Shown: positions 1 through 5,602 of the stretch, in pieces
Numbering within the stretch: the stretch's first letter is position 1
How the letters are laid out: each line of letters starts with the position of its first letter
Assembly (NCBI GenBank): GCA_002372855.1
Contig: DFIZ01000043.1
Span: 14,180 to 19,781, forward strand
Length of the DNA: 5,602 nt
Direction of reading: 5' to 3'
Source: Bacteroidales bacterium UBA3684
GTDB lineage: Bacteria; Bacteroidota; Bacteroidia; Bacteroidales; P3
The notes under the pieces: generated by a model
The model's input: only the letters and a program-made list of their open reading frames with translations
Told to the model about the DNA's origin: nothing
Databases searched by the model: none
Translations under genes and position numbers: made by a program

Positions 1-740
<740 letters not shown>

Positions 741-744
741 ACGT

Positions 745-770
745 TTAAGTAGACAGTAGTTAAGTAGACA
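745..770. repeat. 11-bp direct repeat in the guaB-PPIase gap
   Basis: TTAAGTAGACA occurs at 745-755 and again at 760-770, a 15-bp period. A further AGACA follows at 771-775, just before the ATG at 777. A 10-bp perfect palindrome, TAAACGTTTA (738-747), overlaps the guaB stop codon and the first repeat. The 36-bp gap (741-776) is AT-rich compared with its GC-rich flanks. I see no stem followed by a T-tract, so no intrinsic terminator, and no match to the Bacteroidetes promoter pattern (TTTG and TAnnTTTG). It may be a degenerate intergenic microsatellite; a regulatory role is not shown. Confidence 0.7.
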
Positions 771-776
771 AGACAA

Positions 777-2861
777 ATGAAAAAGAAGATTTTGCTGGCT
801 GCGGCCATCATGTCAGTTTTCGGTTTTCAGTTTTCCGCTGTGCGTGCCCAGGAGAACCCGGTGGTTGTTGAAGTCGGCGGCCGTCAGATACGCCAGCAGG
901 AATTCATGAAGGACTTCATGCAGTCTGTCGGCGACAACCTCGTGGCCAAAGGCGCCACCGAGGCCGAGAAGCGTGCCGCCCTCGACGAGTATGTTGAACT
1001 CTACGCCAATTTCCAGGCCAAGCTGCGCGACGCCCGCGCCATGGGCATCGACACCGCCACTCAGCTGCGCGAAGAGCTGGCAAAATACCGCGCCGAGCTC
1101 GCCGCGCCTTATCTTATCGACTCTGCCATGCTGTCGAAAATCCTCCACGAGGCCTACGATCGCAACCACTATGCCATGCATGCCATGCACATATTGGTCA
1201 AGGTGGGCCCCGACGCCGATCCGGAGGACACCCTGGCGGCCTACAACCGCGCCATGGAACTGTACAACAGGGTGCAGGGAGGTGAAAACTTCCACGATGT
1301 GGCCATCGAGGAGGCTCTCCGCGTCAATCCCAGAGCCAAGGTACAGCCCAATGAGGGCGACCTCGGCTATTTCTCCTCTTTCGACATGGTCTACCCCTTC
1401 GAGAATGCCGTATACTCCATGCAGCCGGGCGAGATCAGCAAGCCTGTGCGCACCCGCTTCGGCTACCACATCATCAAGCTTGTGGAGAAGCGGGAGTTCT
1501 ACGGCAAGGTGACCATCCAGCACTATTGGAACCGCAATCAGAACAGTCGCAACGAGGTGGCGCTGCTCTATGAACAGCTGCTTTCCGGCACCCCCTTCGA
1601 GCGTATTGCCAGCCAGAGCGACGACCGCACCACGGCCGACAAGGGCGGACTCCTCGAGAATGCCGACATGCGCCAGCTCCCGGCCGAGTACATCACCATC
1701 GTCAGCCAGCTGAAGGAGGGCGAGTTCTCCCGTCCGTTCTATACCCGCTACGGCTGGCATATAGTGAAACTCCTCAAGCGCGAGCAGATACCTCCGTTCG
1801 AGAAGATGGAGCCCTACTACCGCCAGCGTATGGCGCGTGATCCTCGCGGCAGCGCCTCGCGGAAGTCGTTTGCCAAACACGCCAGACAGAAATACGGCAT
1901 CGTCGACCTGACCACCACCCCCGTGCCGCAGAAAGGCAAGAAGAAAAAGAAGAACCAGCCGGTGAAGATGATGGCCTCCATCGATGAACTGACGGCCAAC
2001 CTCACCAAGAAAGTCTTTTCCGGCCGTTGGGAGATGAATGACTCTGCCTTCAAGGAAAACCCCGTGGTGGCTCGCGTCCCCGGCAAGGAGTACCGCCTGC
2101 TCGATGTGGCCCACTACATTCTCCACAATCAGAACTCCGCTCCCTCTACCGAGCTGGACTACTATGCCCAAAAACGCTACGAGGACTTCCTCGACAGCAT
2201 CGCCATTGCCTATGCCGACACCCAGCTCGAGAAAGAGAATCCCGAGTTCGCCGAGCTTGTCGAAGAGTATCGCCGTGGCCTGATGATATTCAGCTACAAC
2301 GAGCAAATGGTATGGACGAAGGCCATCAAGGACAGCGCCGGGTTTGCCGGATTCTATGCCCGCGAGAGTGCCAAGAAGAGCCTCTCCAATCCTGCCGACT
2401 CCATTTATTTTTGGCGTACACGTGCGCGTGTTGTGGTCTTTGATGTTGATGACAGCCGCTGCCTCGACTCCGACAAGGCCCTCAAGATTCTCCGCAAGGC
2501 CTGCAAAAAGAACCTCTCCTCGGCCGACATGCAGGCCGCCCTCCTGGAGAAGGTGAACAGCAAGAAGTGCGAGTCGGCAGAGCCCGTGAAAAGCAGCGTC
2601 GAGTTGGTGGAGCAGACCAAGCAGAACCTCCTTGCCGACGACCAGTGGAAGGCAGGCGTATATGCCGTCCATTCCGGCAAAGGCTATCGTCTGCTCGTCG
2701 TGCAGGACATCATCGAACCCACCATCAAGGGTCAGTTCGAAGCCCGTGGCTACTACCTCAACGCCTGGCAGAACGAAGTGGAGGAAAACCTCAACAAGGA
2801 ACTCCGCAGCAAATACAGAGTGAAAATCAACAAGAATGTTGTTTCCGCGATCAAGTTCTAA
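777..2861 (+). CDS. Periplasmic peptidyl-prolyl isomerase with two parvulin domains (PpiC/SurA-like)
   Basis: Probably a periplasmic folding factor that isomerises prolyl bonds and chaperones exported or outer-membrane proteins. The 694-residue protein starts with a type I signal peptide (MKKK, hydrophobic core, likely cleavage VRA|QE after residue 24). Residues 28-125 resemble the helical SurA N-terminal region (VVEVGGRQI followed by long helices). Parvulin domain 1 spans about 131-240: AMHILVKV with His138, GDLGYF 194-199, FGYHIIKL 228-235 with His231. A shorter parvulin domain 2 spans about 244-337: His249, DKGG 288-291, YGWHIVKL 325-332 with His328. Both domains keep the two conserved histidines, so activity is plausible. 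A lysine-rich linker (386-392) leads to a C-terminal region of about 295 residues without parvulin motifs, resembling C-terminal parts of Bacteroidales homologues; it has three cysteines (562, 576, 598). The ATG at 777 is supported by the signal peptide; no Shine-Dalgarno is visible. The next gene overlaps its 3' end. Confidence 0.93.
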   Translation: MKKKILLAAAIMSVFGFQFSAVRAQENPVVVEVGGRQIRQQEFMKDFMQSVGDNLVAKGATEAEKRAALDEYVELYANFQAKLRDARAMGIDTATQLREELAKYRAELAAPYLIDSAMLSKILHEAYDRNHYAMHAMHILVKVGPDADPEDTLAAYNRAMELYNRVQGGENFHDVAIEEALRVNPRAKVQPNEGDLGYFSSFDMVYPFENAVYSMQPGEISKPVRTRFGYHIIKLVEKREFYGKVTIQHYWNRNQNSRNEVALLYEQLLSGTPFERIASQSDDRTTADKGGLLENADMRQLPAEYITIVSQLKEGEFSRPFYTRYGWHIVKLLKREQIPPFEKMEPYYRQRMARDPRGSASRKSFAKHARQKYGIVDLTTTPVPQKGKKKKKNQPVKMMASIDELTANLTKKVFSGRWEMNDSAFKENPVVARVPGKEYRLLDVAHYILHNQNSAPSTELDYYAQKRYEDFLDSIAIAYADTQLEKENPEFAELVEEYRRGLMIFSYNEQMVWTKAIKDSAGFAGFYARESAKKSLSNPADSIYFWRTRARVVVFDVDDSRCLDSDKALKILRKACKKNLSSADMQAALLEKVNSKKCESAEPVKSSVELVEQTKQNLLADDQWKAGVYAVHSGKGYRLLVVQDIIEPTIKGQFEARGYYLNAWQNEVEENLNKELRSKYRVKINKNVVSAIKF
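1171..1189 (+). repeat. Tandem 9-bp repeat inside the first parvulin domain
   Basis: ATGCCATGC is repeated head to tail over 19 bases (2.1 copies). It encodes Ala-Met-His twice, residues 133-138 of the 694-residue isomerase. The second histidine (His138) is the one that aligns with the conserved first-strand histidine of parvulins. It is short enough to be chance or a small duplication. Confidence 0.6.
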
Positions 2862-3705
2862 CCGATTGGCAGCCGTACTGCTGACGGCCTTTGCCATGTT
2901 GCTGGCCTCGTGCTCGTCTTCCGCTGACGATGCGTCGCCGGTGGTGGCAGAGGTCTATGGCCAGGAACTCCACCTCGGCGACATCGAGGGGCTGGTCCCC
3001 GCCGGTCTGTCGGCCGAGGACAGTATGGCTGTCGTCAAGAACTACGTCGAACAATGGATACGCCAGGCCGTCATCCTGGCCAAAGCCGAGAAGAATGTCG
3101 AGGACGATTTCGCCCGCGAACTTCAGGAATACAAGAACAACCTGCTTGTCTATGCCTATGAGCGTCAGATAGTGGACCAGCTGATCGACACCACCGTCAC
3201 CACCAGGCAGATAAGGGAATACTACAACGAGCATAAGAACGAGTTTGTCCTCAAGAGCAGCATTGTCAAGGCCGTCTACGTCACTGCCCCGGTAAAGCAT
3301 CCGGCCGTGGCCAAAATCAAGAAGATAATCCTTCGCGACAGGTTTGGCGACAGCGATGTCCTGGAACTTGAAGAAACGGCCTCGCGCAATGGCTTCAACG
3401 GCTACTACGATGCCTCTGTGTGGATGCCCTTCGTGGCCCTCCAAACCGTCATACCCGTCACCGCCTACAACGAACAGCTCTTCCTCCGCCAGCACCGCAC
3501 CATCACCCTTTCCGACGATTCCCTTTTTTATGCTGCGCGGATTCTCAACTACAAGGTCACCGACGAGACTTCGCCCCTCGAGCTCCAGCACGACAACATC
3601 CGCGCCATTATCCTTAACCACAGAAAAATAGATATTCTCAACAAACTCCGTTCCGACCTTCTCAAGGAGGCCGAAGAGGGAGGCTATGTGAAACGCAAAT
3701 TCTAG
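2836..3705 (+). CDS. SurA-like lipoprotein with degenerate parvulin region
   Basis: The 289-residue protein has a lipoprotein signal peptide: Arg5 and Arg10, a hydrophobic stretch, and the lipobox LASC with the lipidated Cys at 26. It should therefore be membrane-anchored. Residues 35-135 look like a SurA-type N-terminal region ([18 protein letters not shown], then helices containing [15 protein letters not shown] and a segment ending [11 protein letters not shown]). Residues 140-245 fit the parvulin outline in order but lack its hallmarks: there is no GG-D/E-LG and no FGYH, and [12 protein letters not shown] sits where the last strand is expected. I infer a catalytically inactive chaperone or partner of its two neighbours. 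The start at 2836 lies inside the upstream gene (26-bp overlap). It is the only ATG that yields a complete signal peptide, and the frame is closed by TGA at 2821-2823. The next in-frame ATG (2896) falls inside the hydrophobic segment. surA begins 8 bp after its stop. A more cautious name is SurA N-terminal domain-containing lipoprotein. Confidence 0.88.
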   Translation: MLFPRSSSNRLAAVLLTAFAMLLASCSSSADDASPVVAEVYGQELHLGDIEGLVPAGLSAEDSMAVVKNYVEQWIRQAVILAKAEKNVEDDFARELQEYKNNLLVYAYERQIVDQLIDTTVTTRQIREYYNEHKNEFVLKSSIVKAVYVTAPVKHPAVAKIKKIILRDRFGDSDVLELEETASRNGFNGYYDASVWMPFVALQTVIPVTAYNEQLFLRQHRTITLSDDSLFYAARILNYKVTDETSPLELQHDNIRAIILNHRKIDILNKLRSDLLKEAEEGGYVKRKF

Positions 3706-3713
3706 TAATACCG

Positions 3714-5081
3714 ATGAAAAAAACGACATATCCGGCCCTTGCGGCCCTGCTCATCCTCCTGCACTTTGTGGCAACGCCCGCCTTTGCCCAGCCCCAGAAG
3801 CCTGCCGGCACCCTTGTGGACGGCGTGGCCGCCGTGGTGGGCAAGAATATCGTGAAGTATTCCGACGTCGAACGTTCGTACACCCAGATGCGCATGCGCT
3901 CCGGAGCATCCGATGCCCAGTCCAGCCGTTGCGCCATCCTGGAAAACCTTATTCTTACCCAGCTCCTGGTGCACAAGGGTGAACTGGACAGCGTCGAAGT
4001 GAGCGACGAGGAGGTGAAACAGTACCTCGACAATTTCCTCCAGAGCGACCTCGAACGCTATGGCTCCAAGGAGGCCCTCCGCGAGGCCACGGGGTTCGCC
4101 TACGACGAGTTGAAAGACCAGTATGAGCACATGATTCGCACCAACCTCCTCAGCCGCAGTGTCGAATACAGCATCACCGAGAATGTCAAGGTGACTCCTG
4201 CCGAGGTGACCGAGTTCTTCAACACGCTCCCCGCCGACAGCCTGCCCATGATGCCCGAACGCTACGAGATCTCCGAAATCGTCATCCAACCCACCATCCC
4301 CGAGACCGAACGCGACCGTGTCCGTGCCGAACTGGCCGAATTGCGCGAGCGTGTCATCAAAGGCGAGAGCTTCTCCATGCTCGCCGCCCTCTATTCGCAG
4401 GACCCCGGGTCGGCCCGCAAAGGCGGCGAACTCGGTTTCTTCCCCCGTGGACGTATGGTGTCGGAGTTTGAATCGGCCGCTTTCGCACTGAAACCCGGCG
4501 AGGTGTCGCCCATCATCGAAACCCAGTTCGGTTTCCACATCATCCAGCTCATCGAGCGCCGTGGCAACACCATCAACGCCCGCCATATCCTCATCATCCC
4601 CAAGGTTTCTTCCGACGACCTGCTGCGCACCCGCATGAAGCTCGACAGCATCGCCTCCGAGATCCGCGCCGGGCGCATCTCCTTCGAGGATGCCGCCAAG
4701 CAGTACAGCACCGCCAACAACGCCAAACAGGGCGGCACTGTGACCAACAGCAACGACGGCAGCAACCGCCTCGACCCCGAGACCCTCAAGGCCAGCTACT
4801 ATGCTGTCGGTGTCCAGGGCATGGAAGTCGGCGATGTGTCAAACGCCACCGCCTTCAAAACCGAGGACAACCAGGACGCTTACCGCATCGTCCGCCTCAA
4901 CCGCAAATACCCCTCGCACAAGGCCAATCTTACCGACGACTACGACAATATCTACAATGCCGCCCTTGCCAACGCCAAGCAGAAACGCATGCTCGAATGG
5001 GCGCGCAAGCAGGCCAAGAAAACCTACATCCGCCTCTCCGACGAGTTCAAGGACTGCTCTTTCCCCAACCTCGGCCTCTGA
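3714..5081 (+). CDS. surA: Periplasmic chaperone SurA / parvulin-type peptidyl-prolyl isomerase
   Basis: SurA carries unfolded outer-membrane proteins across the periplasm toward the BAM complex. At 455 residues it is close to the usual length of about 430-470. A type I signal peptide is clear (MKK, hydrophobic core, likely cleavage AFA|QP after residue 25). Residues 33-170 form the SurA N-terminal region, beginning [19 protein letters not shown] with the typical [15 protein letters not shown] helix. Parvulin domain 1 (about 183-284) has [17 protein letters not shown] (227-243), [11 protein letters not shown] and [12 protein letters not shown] (272-283). Parvulin domain 2 (about 287-397) starts INARHILI and has QGG at 339-341, but ends [11 protein letters not shown] without the FGYH motif. 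The C-terminal helix (404-440) is the usual SurA closing segment. Domain 1 lacks the first-strand histidine (YEISEIVI) and domain 2 lacks the last-strand one. This matches my recollection of Bacteroidota SurA. The gene starts 8 bp after the lipoprotein gene and has no well-placed Shine-Dalgarno. Confidence 0.93.
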   Translation: MKKTTYPALAALLILLHFVATPAFAQPQKPAGTLVDGVAAVVGKNIVKYSDVERSYTQMRMRSGASDAQSSRCAILENLILTQLLVHKGELDSVEVSDEEVKQYLDNFLQSDLERYGSKEALREATGFAYDELKDQYEHMIRTNLLSRSVEYSITENVKVTPAEVTEFFNTLPADSLPMMPERYEISEIVIQPTIPETERDRVRAELAELRERVIKGESFSMLAALYSQDPGSARKGGELGFFPRGRMVSEFESAAFALKPGEVSPIIETQFGFHIIQLIERRGNTINARHILIIPKVSSDDLLRTRMKLDSIASEIRAGRISFEDAAKQYSTANNAKQGGTVTNSNDGSNRLDPETLKASYYAVGVQGMEVGDVSNATAFKTEDNQDAYRIVRLNRKYPSHKANLTDDYDNIYNAALANAKQKRMLEWARKQAKKTYIRLSDEFKDCSFPNLGL

Positions 5082-5117
5082 TACAATCCTTTTTTAACGC
5101 TACAAGAAAACAGAACA
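5082..5117. other. Short gap between surA and the MoxR-type gene
   Basis: These 36 AT-rich bases contain a T6 run (5090-5095) followed by an A-rich leader, CTACAAGAAAACAGAACA, directly before the ATG. I see no GC-rich stem in front of the T-run, so an intrinsic terminator is not supported. There is no TAnnTTTG promoter element either. Read-through from surA is the simplest reading. Confidence 0.5.
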
Positions 5118-5602
5118 ATGAACGACAAAGAACAGCTCGACCTACTGGTCCAGAAATACAACTCCCTGCGCAACGAGATGGGCAAAGTCATCGTCGGCCA
5201 GCACGAGGCCGTCGACTCTCTGCTGCTGGCCCTCTTCACGGGCGGCCACTGCCTGCTGCTCGGTGTGCCCGGCCTGGCCAAGACCCTCATGGTCAACACC
5301 CTCGCCCGCACCCTCGGCCTCTCCTTCAGCCGCATACAGTTCACCCCCGACCTCATGCCCTCCGACATCACCGGCTCCGAGATTCTGGACCGCGAGCGCA
5401 ACTTCAAGTTTATCCAGGGCCCCCTGTTTGCCTCCGTGGTCCTCGCCGACGAAATCAACCGCACGCCCCCCAAGACCCAGGCCGCCCTCCTCGAGGCCAT
5501 GCAGGAGCACAAGGTCACCGTCAGCGGCACCACCTATCGGCTCCCCAGCCCGTTCCTCGTCCTGGCCACACAGAACCCCATCGAGCAGGAAGGCACCTAT
5601 CC
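5118..5602 (+). CDS. MoxR-family AAA+ ATPase, N-terminal part (3' end outside window)
   Basis: MoxR ATPases are cytoplasmic AAA+ chaperones that usually work with DUF58 and von Willebrand factor A-domain proteins encoded next door, in maturation or stress functions. The frame from ATG 5118 stays open to the window edge: 161 full codons plus a partial proline codon, about half of the usual length of roughly 330. Seen: an N-terminal helix with [20 protein letters not shown] (25-44), Walker A GVPGLAKT (49-56, Lys55), [15 protein letters not shown] (72-86), the [18 protein letters not shown] stretch with Walker B acids Asp111 and Glu112, the following [15 protein letters not shown] helix, and the sensor-1 segment [14 protein letters not shown] with Asn153. 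[15 protein letters not shown] and [11 protein letters not shown] are hallmarks of the family. The start is placed by full alignment of the N-terminus and by the A-rich leader without Shine-Dalgarno. In Bacteroidales such genes commonly precede bat (aerotolerance) genes, which would lie to the right. Confidence 0.95.
   Translation, partial: MNDKEQLDLLVQKYNSLRNEMGKVIVGQHEAVDSLLLALFTGGHCLLLGVPGLAKTLMVNTLARTLGLSFSRIQFTPDLMPSDITGSEILDRERNFKFIQGPLFASVVLADEINRTPPKTQAALLEAMQEHKVTVSGTTYRLPSPFLVLATQNPIEQEGTY

Noticed and set aside
813..2897. Open frame of 694 residues on the - strand opposite the large isomerase gene
   Set aside because: It runs in codon register with the sense gene, so it is open because the GC-rich sense gene avoids TTA, CTA and TCA codons. 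The translation has no recognisable domain, and the equal length is chance.
3664..3682. AAGGAGG and GAGGGAGG ahead of surA as a ribosome binding site
   Set aside because: They lie about 30-45 bases before the ATG at 3714, far outside working spacing, and encode the Lys/Glu/Gly residues at the end of the lipoprotein.
2851..3729. Open frame of 292 residues on the - strand opposite the lipoprotein gene
   Set aside because: It is also in codon register with the sense gene and shows no family motif. The sense frame has a clear lipobox and SurA-like segment.
3702..4586. Open frame of 294 residues on the - strand opposite surA
   Set aside because: It is a register shadow of surA with low-complexity Gly/Asp/Leu-rich sequence. 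The sense gene is unmistakable.
5090..5095. T-run after surA as an intrinsic terminator
   Set aside because: No GC-rich inverted repeat precedes it.
5024..5533. Open frames on the - strand (5024-5533 and 5142-5510) over the MoxR-type gene
   Set aside because: The + strand frame from 5118 carries Walker A, Walker B and sensor-1 motifs, so the opposite frames are shadows.

Overview
The window reads as ordinary chromosomal core sequence from a member of the Bacteroidota, most likely order Bacteroidales. Three things point there: the gene set (guaB, a run of SurA/PpiC-type folding factors, then a MoxR-family ATPase), protein details that match Bacteroidales versions of these families, and starts that lack Shine-Dalgarno sequences and have A-rich leaders instead. 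Base composition is GC-rich for this phylum (two spot-counted 60-base lines gave 55% and 63%). No mobile element, CRISPR array, tRNA, rRNA or phage gene was seen.

All genes lie on the + strand and are tightly packed. Positions 1-740 hold the C-terminal half of IMP dehydrogenase (guaB), with its catalytic cysteine and flap. A 36-bp gap with a short direct repeat follows. Next come three consecutive exported proteins of the SurA/parvulin class: a 694-residue soluble periplasmic isomerase with two parvulin domains and a long C-terminal region (777-2861); a 289-residue lipoprotein with a SurA-like N-terminal region and a decayed parvulin region (2836-3705, overlapping the previous gene by 26 bp); and a 455-residue SurA (3714-5081, 8 bp after the lipoprotein). 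After another 36-bp gap, a MoxR-type AAA+ ATPase starts at 5118 and runs off the right edge. Its last visible residues are the sensor-1 region.

The three middle genes probably form one translation-coupled unit for folding outer-membrane and secreted proteins in the periplasm: two soluble isomerase/chaperones and one membrane-anchored, probably non-catalytic partner. guaB (guanine nucleotide synthesis) and the MoxR ATPase flank them in the same direction without visible terminators. They may share a transcript, but nothing in the sequence shows a functional link.

No previously unknown system was found. The points most worth a second look are the decayed parvulin lipoprotein, the distribution of the conserved parvulin histidines among the domains, and the 26-bp coding overlap. 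No gene-free stretch longer than 36 bases exists here.
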